Source of the DNA: Nitrospirillum iridis
Lineage (GTDB): Bacteria; Pseudomonadota; Alphaproteobacteria; Azospirillales; Azospirillaceae
Length of the DNA stretch: 64,000 bases
Direction: 5' to 3'
Assembly: GCF_014205765.1 (NCBI RefSeq)
Contig: NZ_JACIIZ010000006.1
Span: 62,001-126,000, forward strand
Part shown: positions 51,269 through 60,399 of the stretch, one piece after another
Layout: each line of letters begins with the position of its first letter
How positions within the stretch are numbered: the stretch's first letter is position 1
Made by a program: the position numbers and the translations under genes
The notes under the pieces: model-generated
Told to the model about the DNA's origin: nothing
Seen by the model: the letters and a program-made list of their open reading frames with translations, nothing else
Database searches by the model: none

Positions 51269-52740
51269 CGGTAATGGCTATGAGAATGCCGACAGCGGCC
51301 AGCCCCGCCCCTTGGTCGGTTCCCCAGCCCGCCGCCGGCCGACGTGTCGTGGTGCTGCTGGGCATGCACCGCAGCGGCACCAGCGCGCTGACCCGGAGCC
51401 TGGTGGCCCTGGGGGTGGATTTGGGCGATTGCCTGATGCCGCCCACGGAGGAGAACGCCAAGGGCTATTGGGAAGACACGGAAATCGTGGCCTTGAACGA
51501 CCAGTTGCTGGCCCGTTTTGGCCATAGCTGGCACACCATCGCCGATATTCCCGCCGACCAGCTCACGAGTGAGGCCACGGCGGACCTGATGCTGGAGGCG
51601 GCCACCCTGCTGCGCCGCAAGCTGAAGGATGGCGCGGTCTTCGGCATGAAAGACCCCCGCCTGGCCCGCTTGCTGCCCTTCTGGCAGGCGGTGTTCGATC
51701 ATCTGGGCATCGCCGCGTCTTACGTCATCGCGGTGCGCAATCCCATCAGCGTGGCGGCGTCACTGCGCCACCGCAACGGCTTTCCGGCGGAGAAGAGCCA
51801 TTATCTATGGCTGGGCCATGTCGTGGCCGCCCTGCGCGGCACCAGAGGCCAGGCCAGGGTCATCGTCGACTATGATGTAATGATGGCCGAGCCGCTGCCT
51901 CAGTTGGAGCGGCTGGCGGCAGCACTCCGCCTGGACCTCGACCCGACGGAAGGCGCCCGCTACGCCCACGATTTCCTGTCGCCCGATTTGCGGCACGCCC
52001 TGTTCGAAGCGGAAGATCTGCGTTTGGCGCCCGCCGTGCCGGAGGATGCCGCGACCGCCTACGCCCTGCTGCGCCAGGTGGCGACCGATGCGCTGCCCTC
52101 AGCGATCCCAGCGCTGGACCATATAGCGGAGGATCTGGCGCATTCCTTCACCGCGCTGCGTCCCGCCTTCACCTATATGGGCCGCATGGACAGGACGGTG
52201 GACGTGTTGAACCACCAGGTGGAAGAACAGGCCCACCAGATCGTCACGCTGACCCAAACGGTCTCGGCAACGGACGCCCGCGCCCAGGCGTTGGCCCGCG
52301 AACTGGCGGCAGCAAGCGATGAAAGGGTCGAACGCGCGCGGCTAACCTACCAGGTTGAAACCCAGGCCCAGCAGATCACCGACCTGACGCTGGCCCTGGC
52401 CGCCGCCGAGACCCGCGCCCAGGCCCTGGCCAGCGAGGTGGAAACGCTGAGCGGCGTGCTGGCGGACTGCAGTGCGCAGATGATGGCGCCGATGCCGGAC
52501 GCGCCGTCCAAGGAGACGATCCGCGTGAACGGACTGTCCCGGCACACGGACGCCCTGATCGACGGCGTACGCCGAGGCGTGGCCGAAATCCATCGGTTGC
52601 GGAACCGTCTGACGGCGATCGAGAGCAGCACCACCTGGCGCGTCACCCGGCCCCTGCGGCGGTTCTGCCGGTCCTGGCCGTCGGCGCGACGCGTCCTCCA
52701 CGTCGCGATGACGCTGCTGACGTTCGGCTTGTTGCGATAG
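51265..52740 (+). CDS. sulfotransferase-like protein with coiled-coil C-terminus
   Basis: About 491 residues. The N-terminal domain has the PAPS-binding loop LLGMHRSGTSALTRSL and the acceptor segment ENAKGYWEDTEI; later come MKDPRL, YVIAVRNPISVAASL and VIVDYDVMMAEP. These match bacterial sulfotransferases that modify cell-surface glycans. From about residue 310 the protein is coiled coil (HQVEEQAHQIVTLTQTV repeated as QVETQAQQITDLTLAL). The C-terminus ends with IESSTTWRVTRPLRR, a motif also found at the ends of polysaccharide-synthesis methyltransferases and glycosyltransferases. The start at 51265 is uncertain but overlaps the small ORF. Confidence 0.75.
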   Translation: MTVMAMRMPTAASPAPWSVPQPAAGRRVVVLLGMHRSGTSALTRSLVALGVDLGDCLMPPTEENAKGYWEDTEIVALNDQLLARFGHSWHTIADIPADQLTSEATADLMLEAATLLRRKLKDGAVFGMKDPRLARLLPFWQAVFDHLGIAASYVIAVRNPISVAASLRHRNGFPAEKSHYLWLGHVVAALRGTRGQARVIVDYDVMMAEPLPQLERLAAALRLDLDPTEGARYAHDFLSPDLRHALFEAEDLRLAPAVPEDAATAYALLRQVATDALPSAIPALDHIAEDLAHSFTALRPAFTYMGRMDRTVDVLNHQVEEQAHQIVTLTQTVSATDARAQALARELAAASDERVERARLTYQVETQAQQITDLTLALAAAETRAQALASEVETLSGVLADCSAQMMAPMPDAPSKETIRVNGLSRHTDALIDGVRRGVAEIHRLRNRLTAIESSTTWRVTRPLRRFCRSWPSARRVLHVAMTLLTFGLLR

Positions 52741-52747
52741 CCCGTGC

Positions 52748-54832
52748 TCAGGCGGTCAGCCGCCGCCCCGCGCTGGCTTTTTCCCACAGCAGCGGCGCCG
52801 GCCGCCAGAACTGGCCCTGATAGCCGCCGAGGAACCCTTCCATCAGGCGCAGCACGTTTTCCAGGCCCAGGCTGTCGGCATGGTACATCGGGCCGCCCTT
52901 GTGCGCCGGGAAGCCATAGCCGTTGAGGTAGACGACGTCGATGTCCGAGGCGCGCTGCGCGATGCCCTCGCCCAGCAGGGCCGCCCCCTCGTTGGCCAAC
53001 GCCAACAGGCAGCGGGCCACGATCTCATCATCCCCGATGACCCGGGGGGGCAGGCCGATTTCCTTGGCGTGGGCCTGGGCCAGGGCGTCGATCTCGGGAT
53101 CGGTCTCGCGCGCCCGGGTGGCGGGGTCGTACTGGTAATAGCCCTTGCCCGTCTTCTGACCGAAACGGCCCAGGGCGCAGACCTTGTCGGGAAAGGTGGA
53201 ATAGGGACGATCGTCACCCGCCGCCGCGCGGCCGACGCGAATGGCGCGGCCGATGTCGTTGCCCGCCAAATCCATGGTGGCGAAGGGGCCCATGGCCATG
53301 CCCCAGCGCTCCAGCGCCCCATCCACCTGCCAAGGCAGCAGTCCTTCGTCCACCAGGAAATAGGCCTGACGCAGCAGCTCCTCGACCATGCGGTTGCCGA
53401 TGAAGCCGTTGCAGACACCGGCCACCACGCCGACCTTGCCCAGCTTGCGGCTGAGCGTCATGGCCGTGGCCAGCACCGCCGGGGCGGTCTTGGCGCCGCG
53501 CACCACCTCCAGCAGGCGCATCACCGGCGCCGGGCTGAAGAAGTGCAGGCCCACCACGTTTTCCGGCCGACTGGTGATGTCGGCGATGGCATCGAGGTCC
53601 AGGGTGGAGGTGTTGCTGGCCAGGATGGTGTCCGGCCCGCAGACCTTGTCCAGGGTGCGGAAGATGTCCTGCTTGACGCCCATGTCCTCGAACGCCGCCT
53701 CGATCACCAGGTCCACGGCGGCGCAGGCGGCGAGGTCCGTGGCGGTGTGCAGGCGGCCCAGGCGGCGGTCGCGCTCCGCTTCGTCCATGCGGCCCTTGGC
53801 CACGGCGGACTCATAGCTTTTGGTGATACCGGCGAGACCCTTCCTCACCGACGCCTCGTCCCGGTCCAGCAGGATGACCTCCAGCCCGGCGTTGGCGGCC
53901 ACGGTGGCGATGCCGCTGCCCATCGTGCCGGCACCGATGACGGCCACCCGCTCAATGGCGCGCGGCCGCGCGTCGGCGGCCAGTCCATCGATGCGGGCGG
54001 CGCGGCGCTCGGCGAAGAAGGCGTACTGCAACGCCTTGGATTCCGGCGTCACCACCAGTTCGCGGAACAGGTTGAATTCCTTCTGCAGACCTTGGTTGAA
54101 GGGCAGTTCCACCGCCGCCCGCACCGCCTCGATACAGGCCAGCGGCGCCGGCAGGGGCCGCTTCAGCCCGTTCATCCGCTGCTGGAACCAGTCGGCGCCG
54201 GCGTCCGCCGGCATTTCCGCCCGTTGCAGGGACAGGCGCGGCTTGGCGCCGTCGCGGGCCGCCTGCCGCGCCACGGCGACGGCATCCTCGATCAGGTCGC
54301 CGGTCGACAGCGTGGCGAGACCCAGCTTGGCGGCCTTGGCGGCATTCACCGGGGTGCCGGACAGGATCATGTCCAGGGCCGCGTTCACGCCGATGGCGCG
54401 GGGCAGGCGCTGGGTGCCGCCGGCGCCGGGCAGGATGCCCAGCTTCACTTCCGGCAGGCCCAGGCTGGCATTCGGTGCCACCACGCGGTGATGACAGCCC
54501 AGCGCCACTTCCAACCCGCCGCCCAGGCAGGTGCCGGCGATGGCGGCCACCACGGGCTTGGCCGCCTGGTCCAGGTCGATGATCACATCCGGCAGGGTGG
54601 GCACGGCCGTCGCCCCGCCCCGGACGCCCGACGCGAACTCCTCGATATCCGCCCCGGCGGAGAAGTGCCGCGTGCCGCCGGTCAACACCACCGCCTGCAC
54701 CGCCGGATTGGTCATGACCATGGCCAACGCCGCCCGCAGGTCGCGGCGCAACGTCAGATCCAAGCTGTTGACCGGCGGGCGGTCCAGGGTCAGGACGGCG
54801 ACACCGTCCCGCAAGTCGACGTGCACCGGCAT
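52748..54832 (-). CDS. FadB/FadJ-type bifunctional enoyl-CoA hydratase / 3-hydroxyacyl-CoA dehydrogenase
   Basis: A 694-residue enzyme doing the second and third steps of beta-oxidation. The N-terminal crotonase domain has FSAGADIEEF and LGILPGAGGTQRLPR. The NAD-binding motif VAVIGAGTMGSGIATVAANA starts the dehydrogenase part, followed by VGLHFFSPAPVM, with the catalytic His, and a C-terminal domain with GNDIGRAIRVGR. Length agrees with FadJ/PaaC-like fusions (about 700). It is last in the operon with SDR, acyl-CoA dehydrogenase and thiolase. Chain-length preference unknown. Confidence 0.92.
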   Translation of the reverse strand: MPVHVDLRDGVAVLTLDRPPVNSLDLTLRRDLRAALAMVMTNPAVQAVVLTGGTRHFSAGADIEEFASGVRGGATAVPTLPDVIIDLDQAAKPVVAAIAGTCLGGGLEVALGCHHRVVAPNASLGLPEVKLGILPGAGGTQRLPRAIGVNAALDMILSGTPVNAAKAAKLGLATLSTGDLIEDAVAVARQAARDGAKPRLSLQRAEMPADAGADWFQQRMNGLKRPLPAPLACIEAVRAAVELPFNQGLQKEFNLFRELVVTPESKALQYAFFAERRAARIDGLAADARPRAIERVAVIGAGTMGSGIATVAANAGLEVILLDRDEASVRKGLAGITKSYESAVAKGRMDEAERDRRLGRLHTATDLAACAAVDLVIEAAFEDMGVKQDIFRTLDKVCGPDTILASNTSTLDLDAIADITSRPENVVGLHFFSPAPVMRLLEVVRGAKTAPAVLATAMTLSRKLGKVGVVAGVCNGFIGNRMVEELLRQAYFLVDEGLLPWQVDGALERWGMAMGPFATMDLAGNDIGRAIRVGRAAAGDDRPYSTFPDKVCALGRFGQKTGKGYYQYDPATRARETDPEIDALAQAHAKEIGLPPRVIGDDEIVARCLLALANEGAALLGEGIAQRASDIDVVYLNGYGFPAHKGGPMYHADSLGLENVLRLMEGFLGGYQGQFWRPAPLLWEKASAGRRLTA

Positions 54833-54859
54833 GGGGCGAACACTCCTCTCCAGGGAACT

Positions 54860-56038
54860 TCAGACCGATTCGACAAGGGCGGCAATGCCCTGCCCACCAC
54901 CAATGCACATGGTGACCAGGGCGCGACCGCCGCCGACACGGCGCAGCTCATAGACCGCCTTCACCAGGTTGATGGCGCCGGTGGCCCCCACCGGGTGACC
55001 CAGGGAGATGCCGCTGCCGTTAGGGTTCACCCGATCGGGCTCGAAGTCCAGCTCCCGCGCCACGGCGCAGGCCTGGGCGGCGAACGCCTCGTTGGATTCG
55101 ATCAGGGTCAGATCCTGGACCGACAGACCGGCGCGGGCCAGCAGCGTGCGCGTGGCCGGCACGGGACCGATGCCCATGTAGGCGGGGTCCACCCCGGCGT
55201 GGGCATAGCCCACCAGCCGGGCCAGGGGCGTCAGGCCCAGGCGCTTCACCGCCTCGCCCGAGGCCAGGACCAGGGCCGCGGCACCGTCGTTGATGCCGGA
55301 CGCGTTACCGGCGGTGACGCTGCCGTCCTTCTGGAAGACGGTGCGCAACTTGGCCAGGTCGCCGGCCGTCAGGTCGGGGCGCACATGCTCGTCGGTGGCG
55401 AAGGCGACCGTCTGGCGCTTCACCGTCACCTCAATGGGCAGGATCTGCTCGGTGAAGCGGCCCTCGGCTTGGGCGCGGGCCGCCCGGCGGTGGCTTTCCA
55501 GGGCCAAGGCGTCCTGGTCCTCGCGGCTGATGCCGTAGCGCCGGGCCACGTTCTCCGCCGTCACGCCCATCAGGTTGCGGTCGAAGGGGTCGGACAGGGT
55601 GCCGTTCAGCGTGTCGACCATGCGGGCATCGCCCATCTTGCTGCCCCAGCGGGCGTCGGGCAGCAGGTAGGGCGCGCGGCTCATGTTTTCCGCGCCCCCG
55701 GCCACCGCGACGTCGCAGTCGCCCAGCAGCACCGCCTGCGCCGCCGACACCACCGCCTGCAGGCCCGACCCGCACAGGCGGTTCACGGTCAAGGCCGGTA
55801 CCGCCACCGGCAACCCGGCATTGATGCCCGCCACGCGGGCGAGGTAGGCGTCGCGCGGTTCGGTCGGAATGACCTGGCCGAAAACGACATGGCCCACCGC
55901 CTCATTGGCCACGCCGGCGCGGTCCAGGGCGGCGCGGGTCACCTTGGCCGCCAGCTCACCCGGCGCCACGTCTTTCAACGCGCCACCGAAATCGCCGATG
56001 GCCGTCCGCACGCCGGCGACAATGTACACCTCGGTCAT
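54860..56038 (-). CDS. acetyl-CoA acyltransferase / beta-ketothiolase
   Basis: A 392-residue thiolase: nucleophile Cys in NRLCGSGLQAVVSAAQ, GHPVGATGA with the His, and the second Cys in CIGGGQG near the C-terminus. It cleaves 3-ketoacyl-CoA to acetyl-CoA plus a shortened acyl-CoA. The position between acyl-CoA dehydrogenase and FadB-like genes fits degradative use. Confidence 0.92.
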   Translation of the reverse strand: MTEVYIVAGVRTAIGDFGGALKDVAPGELAAKVTRAALDRAGVANEAVGHVVFGQVIPTEPRDAYLARVAGINAGLPVAVPALTVNRLCGSGLQAVVSAAQAVLLGDCDVAVAGGAENMSRAPYLLPDARWGSKMGDARMVDTLNGTLSDPFDRNLMGVTAENVARRYGISREDQDALALESHRRAARAQAEGRFTEQILPIEVTVKRQTVAFATDEHVRPDLTAGDLAKLRTVFQKDGSVTAGNASGINDGAAALVLASGEAVKRLGLTPLARLVGYAHAGVDPAYMGIGPVPATRTLLARAGLSVQDLTLIESNEAFAAQACAVARELDFEPDRVNPNGSGISLGHPVGATGAINLVKAVYELRRVGGGRALVTMCIGGGQGIAALVESV

Positions 56039-56066
56039 GATCTCGCTCCCTTGGGGATGCCCGCCG

Positions 56067-57920
56067 TCAGAAGCCGGCGGGGTCGAAGGTCTGGGTCAGG
56101 TCGCTGCGCCGGCCGACGATGCCCAGCCAGACATCGACGCGCGGCACCTCGGTCTCGAAGAAGAAACGGCACGCGGCCAGCTTGCCGGCGCGGAAGGCGG
56201 CCTCCTCGGCGTCGCCGCCATCGGGGAGGCCGCCGTCGGGGAGACTGGACGCCACCACCGCCTGGTCCAGCCACAGCCAGGCCATCACGGCATGGCCGAA
56301 GGCGGACAGGAAAGGTGTGGCCTGCGCCAGGCTGGCGGCATCATCGCCGGCGGCCTTCAGATGGGCGACCAGGGCGCCGATACGGGCCCAGGTGACGTCC
56401 AGCACATGCGCGAAATCGGCCAGCGCCGGCAGGTCCCGCGCCCTGTCCAGCGTGGCGTTGATCCGATGGCGCAGGATGGCCAGCGAAGCGCCATCGTCGC
56501 GCAAGGTCTTGCGCCCCATCAGATCCAGGCCCTGGATGCCGGTGGTGCCCTCATGGATGGGGTTCAGGCGGTTGTCGCGGTAGAGCTGCTCCACATCGAA
56601 ATCGCGGGTATAGCCGTAGCCGCCGTGCACCTGGATGGCCAGATCGTTGGCGGCCAGGCCCCATTCCGACGGCCAGGTCTTGGCGATGGGGGTCAGCAGG
56701 CCTAGCAGGCTGGCGGCCTCCCCCCGCCCTTCCACAGGCCCGTGCAGTTCCTCATCCACCAGGCGGGCGCAGTACAGCACCAGGGCCAGCGCCCCCTCGG
56801 CATAGGCTTTCTGCGCCAGCAGCAGGCGGCGGACATCCGGATGGTCGATAATGGCGACAGGCGCCCCGCCTCTCGCCGCCAGCGGCCTGCCCTGCCTGCG
56901 GTCACGGGCATAGTCCACCGCCAGGCGGTAGCCGCGATAGCCCAGCATGGCGGCACCCAGGCCGACCGACAGGCGGGCCTCGTTCATCATCAGGAACATG
57001 ATGGGCAGGCCCTGCCCCACCCCGCCCACGCGGTAGCCCACGGCCCCGGCCTCACCACCCGGGCGGTGGCGGGCGCCCTCACCGAAATTCAGCAGGCAGT
57101 TGGCGGTGCCGCGATAGCCCATCTTGTGGTTCAGGCCGGCCACGACGACATCGTTGCGCTGGCCGGCGTATTCAGAGCCCTCGACCAGCACCTTGGGCAC
57201 GACGAACAGGCTGATGCCCTGGGTGCCGGCCACCAGCTTGCCATCCGGCCCCGGCACCTTGGCCAGCACCAGGTGGATGATGTTGGCGCTGGCGTCCTGG
57301 TCCCCGCCGGAAATCCACATCTTGTTGCCGAACAGGCGGTAGCGCGCGCCCAGATCATCGCTGCCGTCCGGCACGGCGCGGGTGGCGATGTCGGCCAGCG
57401 ATGAGCCCGCCTGGGGTTCCGACAGGCACATGGTGCCGAAATAGCGCCCCTCGATCTCCGGCAGGGCGCAGGCCTTGACCAGCGCCTCATTGGCGTAGCG
57501 CACCAGCAGCTTGGCGTTGCCGGCGGTCAACATGGGATAGGCCGAGGTCGCCACATTGGCGGCCATGAACTGCGCCATGGCGGCGCTGTAGACCAGCTGC
57601 GGCAGTTGCAGGCCGCCAAACTCCGCATCGAAGGGGGCGGCGAACATGCCGATCTCAGCGAAAGCCGCCAGCGCCTGATGGATGGCGGGCAGGATGCGCA
57701 CCTGCCCCTCCACCAGATGCGGTTCGTGCTGATATTGGTCGGCCGCCTTGTAGTGGGTCAGGAAGGTGTCCGCCGCCACCCGGCCGGCGATGTCCAGCAT
57801 GGCGTCCACGGTCTCGCGGCTGTGCTCCTGGAAATGCGGGTAGGCCAGCAGGCTGTCCAGCTTCAGCCAATCGTGCAGCAGGAAACCGAGATCGCGGGGG
57901 CGCACCGGGGGCGTGGTCAT
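56067..57920 (-). CDS. acyl-CoA dehydrogenase (long C-terminal form)
   Basis: A 617-residue flavoprotein opening beta-oxidation. CLSEPQAGSSLADIATRAVP and GNKMWISGGDQD are FAD/substrate motifs; LAIQVHGGYGYTRDFDVEQLYRDNRLNPIHEGTTG covers the C-terminal FAD-binding segment, as in AidB-like or ACAD-long members with an extra 100-150-residue helical C-terminus. GGGGGAAC precedes the ATG at 57920. The gene follows the SDR by 16 bp. Confidence 0.9.
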   Translation of the reverse strand: MTTPPVRPRDLGFLLHDWLKLDSLLAYPHFQEHSRETVDAMLDIAGRVAADTFLTHYKAADQYQHEPHLVEGQVRILPAIHQALAAFAEIGMFAAPFDAEFGGLQLPQLVYSAAMAQFMAANVATSAYPMLTAGNAKLLVRYANEALVKACALPEIEGRYFGTMCLSEPQAGSSLADIATRAVPDGSDDLGARYRLFGNKMWISGGDQDASANIIHLVLAKVPGPDGKLVAGTQGISLFVVPKVLVEGSEYAGQRNDVVVAGLNHKMGYRGTANCLLNFGEGARHRPGGEAGAVGYRVGGVGQGLPIMFLMMNEARLSVGLGAAMLGYRGYRLAVDYARDRRQGRPLAARGGAPVAIIDHPDVRRLLLAQKAYAEGALALVLYCARLVDEELHGPVEGRGEAASLLGLLTPIAKTWPSEWGLAANDLAIQVHGGYGYTRDFDVEQLYRDNRLNPIHEGTTGIQGLDLMGRKTLRDDGASLAILRHRINATLDRARDLPALADFAHVLDVTWARIGALVAHLKAAGDDAASLAQATPFLSAFGHAVMAWLWLDQAVVASSLPDGGLPDGGDAEEAAFRAGKLAACRFFFETEVPRVDVWLGIVGRRSDLTQTFDPAGF

Positions 57921-57936
57921 GACGGCGTTCCCCCGG

Positions 57937-58740
57937 TCAGATGACGCTGACGCCGCCATCCACCGCCAGGATCTGGCCGGTGATGTGGCCGCCGGCACTG
58001 GACGCCAACAGCAGGGCGGCGCCCTTCAGGTCCTGGTCATTGCCCAGCTTGCCCAGCGGCGTGCCGTCCACCAGGTCGGCCTCATGCTTGGCCAAGGTGC
58101 CCCGTGTCATCTTGGAGGGGAAGAAGCCCGGCGCCAAGGCGTTGACGGTGATGCCCAGCGGCCCCCACTCGGCCGCCAGCACCCGGGTCATGTTGACCAG
58201 CGCGCCCTTGGTCGTGCCATAGGCGACGGTGCCCATCATGCGGGGATGGTGGCCCTGCAGGCCGGCGATGGAGGCGACGTTGACGATGCGCCCCCGCTTC
58301 AGCGGCAGCATGGCCGCCCGGGCCACCGCCTGGGTCAGGAAGAAGACGGCGTTCAGGTTCAGATCCACCACCTTGGCCCACTGTTCCGGCGTGTGGTCCT
58401 GGGCCGGCGCCCCCCAGGTGGTGCCGGCATTGTTGACCAGCACGTCGATGCGGCCATGGTCGGCCATCACCTTGTCCACCAGCGGGGCCATCGCCTCCTG
58501 CCGGCTGAGGTCGGCGGGAATGGCGCTGGCGGGGATGCCTTGGGCCGCCAGATGGGCCACCGCGGCCTCCAGCTCCTCCGCCTTGCGCGCCACCAGCACG
58601 GGGTGCGCGCCGAACTCGCCCAGCGCCTCCGCGATCTGCAGGCCCAGGCCGCGGGACCCGCCGGTGATCAGGGCCACCTGGCCGGTGAGATCGAACAGGC
58701 GGTGCAGGGCGTCGGTCCTGGTTCCGGCGGACGGGGACAT
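57937..58740 (-). CDS. short-chain dehydrogenase/reductase of the beta-oxidation operon
   Basis: A 267-residue SDR: TGGSRGLGLQIAEAL, NNAG, VNVASIAGLQG with the catalytic Ser, YGTTKGALVN, and GGVSVI at the end. First gene of the operon, opposite the FadR-like regulator. It may oxidise a hydroxy group on a substrate feeding the acyl-CoA pathway. Confidence 0.9.
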   Translation of the reverse strand: MSPSAGTRTDALHRLFDLTGQVALITGGSRGLGLQIAEALGEFGAHPVLVARKAEELEAAVAHLAAQGIPASAIPADLSRQEAMAPLVDKVMADHGRIDVLVNNAGTTWGAPAQDHTPEQWAKVVDLNLNAVFFLTQAVARAAMLPLKRGRIVNVASIAGLQGHHPRMMGTVAYGTTKGALVNMTRVLAAEWGPLGITVNALAPGFFPSKMTRGTLAKHEADLVDGTPLGKLGNDQDLKGAALLLASSAGGHITGQILAVDGGVSVI

Positions 58741-59045
58741 GATGGCGTTTCCTCCTGTCGGGATCGGGTGTCCCGGATGCGTTGCCGGGGCCGATATTCA
58801 TCTGGCGGCCCTTCTGGTGAAGGTTGCCGCGCGGCGGCACTGTATGCCATTGTTCGTTTGTTGGACAATTGAAATATCGTCCTGAAAACCAAGATCAATC
58901 CGGCTGGCGTTCCGCCCGGGGGTGGCTTGTGTTAGAGGAGCGGCACGTGGTGGCGGCCGCAGTGAACTGCCGCCCGGGTTTATGAGATCGGTACCGGGGA
59001 AGTGTCAGGCTGATCCGGCGGCGCGGGCAAAGGGGCATTAGGCGC
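58741..59045. other. divergent regulatory region, beta-oxidation operon / GntR
   Basis: 305 bases between the SDR and the GntR regulator, including the dyad at 58858-58868 and an AT-richer patch around 58845-58880. No ORF. Confidence 0.45.
58858..58868. promoter_or_regulatory. FadR/GntR-like operator
   Basis: TTGT-TGG-ACAA dyad, the type of short TTGTNNNACAA site bound by FCD-type GntR regulators, 118 bp upstream of the first gene of the beta-oxidation operon (SDR). The sequence TTGGACAATT here recurs in part in the palindrome at 60165-60181. Confidence 0.45.
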
Positions 59046-59810
59046 ATGGCGTTCGCACGGTTGGCCATCCTGCCCACCTACAAGGTGGTCAGTGACACCA
59101 TAGAGCGGGAGATCCTGGCCGGCCGGCTGACCGCCGGTGACATCCTGCCGACTGAAACCGAACTGGCCGACCAGTTCGGCGTCACACGCCATACCGTGCG
59201 TGAGGGCATCCGTATCCTGGAGCAAAGCGGCCTGGTGCGGCGGGAGGCTGGCCGCCGGCTCTACGTGGCAGAGCCGCACTACGGCGATTTGGCCCCCCGC
59301 CTGTCCCGCGCCATGGTGATGCAGCGCGTCACCTTCCGCGAGCTGTGGGAGGTGTCGATGGACCTGGAGCCCAGCGCCGCCGCCCATGCCGCCGTGCGCA
59401 TCGACGCCGACCGCCTGGCCCAGTTGCGGGCCAACGTCATGGCGACGGAGCAAGCGCTGGCGGCCGGCGCCTCCATCATCCCCCTGGACGTGGCCTTCCA
59501 CATACTGGTGGCGGAGGCGGCGGGCAACCGTGCCCTGCTGCTGGCGCGCGAGCCGGTGACCCAGCTGTTCTACCCGGCGCTGGAACGGCTGTTCACCCAC
59601 CCCAAGACCGCCAGTGTCGGCCCCCGCCGCCTGATCGAGGCGCACCGCCGCATCGTCGACGCCCTGGCGGACGGCGACGCCACCCTGGCCCGGGAATGGA
59701 TGCGCAAGCACATGGTGGATTTTCGCCGCGGCTATGACACCGCCGGCCTGGACCTGGATGACGCCCTGGAAGCGACGGCGGCGCCGCCCGCCGCCCCGGC
59801 CCGCCGCTGA
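59046..59810 (+). CDS. GntR/FadR-family transcriptional regulator (FCD type)
   Basis: A 254-residue regulator: N-terminal winged helix (LPTETELADQFGVTRHTVREGIRILEQSGLV, about 35-65) followed by an FCD helical effector domain (LDVAFHILVAEAAGNRALL; EAHRRIVDAL with the metal-coordinating His pattern). It is divergent from the beta-oxidation operon and almost certainly controls it in response to an acyl-CoA or carboxylic acid. Confidence 0.9.
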   Translation: MAFARLAILPTYKVVSDTIEREILAGRLTAGDILPTETELADQFGVTRHTVREGIRILEQSGLVRREAGRRLYVAEPHYGDLAPRLSRAMVMQRVTFRELWEVSMDLEPSAAAHAAVRIDADRLAQLRANVMATEQALAAGASIIPLDVAFHILVAEAAGNRALLLAREPVTQLFYPALERLFTHPKTASVGPRRLIEAHRRIVDALADGDATLAREWMRKHMVDFRRGYDTAGLDLDDALEATAAPPAAPARR

Positions 59811-59887
59811 GGCCACCACCATCGGGCGAGAGGGCGCAACCGTTCGCGCACGCAGCAATTGCGGCCACAACCGTGGTTCCGGCGCTT

Positions 59888-59912
59888 AACGGTTCCCTAA
59901 CCATAAACCGTT
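59888..59912. terminator. hairpin after gntR
   Basis: AACGGTT / AACCGTT stem of 7 bp with an 11-base loop, 78 bp after the GntR stop codon. Possible terminator; no T-tract follows. Confidence 0.4.
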
Positions 59913-59923
59913 GGTGGTGCTTA

Positions 59924-59938
59924 CTGATTCCGAATCAG
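59924..59938. promoter_or_regulatory. perfect 15-bp palindrome upstream of cyoA
   Basis: CTGATTC-C-GAATCAG, a perfect 7-bp dyad, in the gntR-cyoA gap. Likely a regulator site; which regulator is unknown. Confidence 0.5.
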
Positions 59939-60164
59939 ATGGTTCCTGGCGGTGAAATCCGCGCCCTGTCGCCCCCTTGACCATGAATGGCGGTTGAACC
60001 CTGGGCGCGGCAGATCTACGCCCCATGCATGCCATAGGGAACCAAACCACTGGACGGGGCGACAATTCGCCGACAATAGCAAAAATATTTCTTCAATATC
60101 AGTTTATTAGGTGAGTTGACCACGAGGGGCGCCGCCCGTGGGCGCACCCGGCACGGCCCCGCCC

Positions 60165-60181
60165 TTGGACCAATTGTCCAA
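60165..60181. promoter_or_regulatory. 17-bp palindrome upstream of cyoA
   Basis: TTGGACCAATTGTCCAA, with perfect 6-bp outer arms, 219 bp ahead of cyoA. It shares TTGGACAATT-like elements with the GntR-type site at 58858-58868, so the same regulator or a relative may bind both. Confidence 0.5.
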
Positions 60182-60399
60182 TCCCCCCTACACAATGAAC
60201 TCGATAAATGACGCGGCGAAGGTCTAGTTCTTTTGCAGTGCGAAACCTCACGCGACACGGGCGGGCTGGTTCAGCGGGGATATGGGCCGACTGGGTTCAG
60301 TCCACGCGGCGGTAGCCACAACCCAAGCGCGCCGTCGGCTAGCCGCCCAAAAATTAGAATTCATGCGTTGACGATCACTCACGGCCTTACGTGGACAGA

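Larger units (their letters stand above)
59811..60399. other. long leader/regulatory region of the cyo operon
   Basis: About 590 bases between gntR and cyoA without a supportable ORF. It contains at least three clear palindromes (59888-59912, 59924-59938, 60165-60181) and an AT-rich block at about 60075-60125 that could hold a promoter. I see no clear FNR or ArcA site. Confidence 0.5.

Noticed and set aside
52880-56395. 1171-codon plus-strand frame across fadB, thiolase and acyl-CoA dehydrogenase
   Set aside because: Long only because GC-rich genes leave an open antisense frame; it crosses three real genes and encodes His/Gly/Gln-rich sequence.
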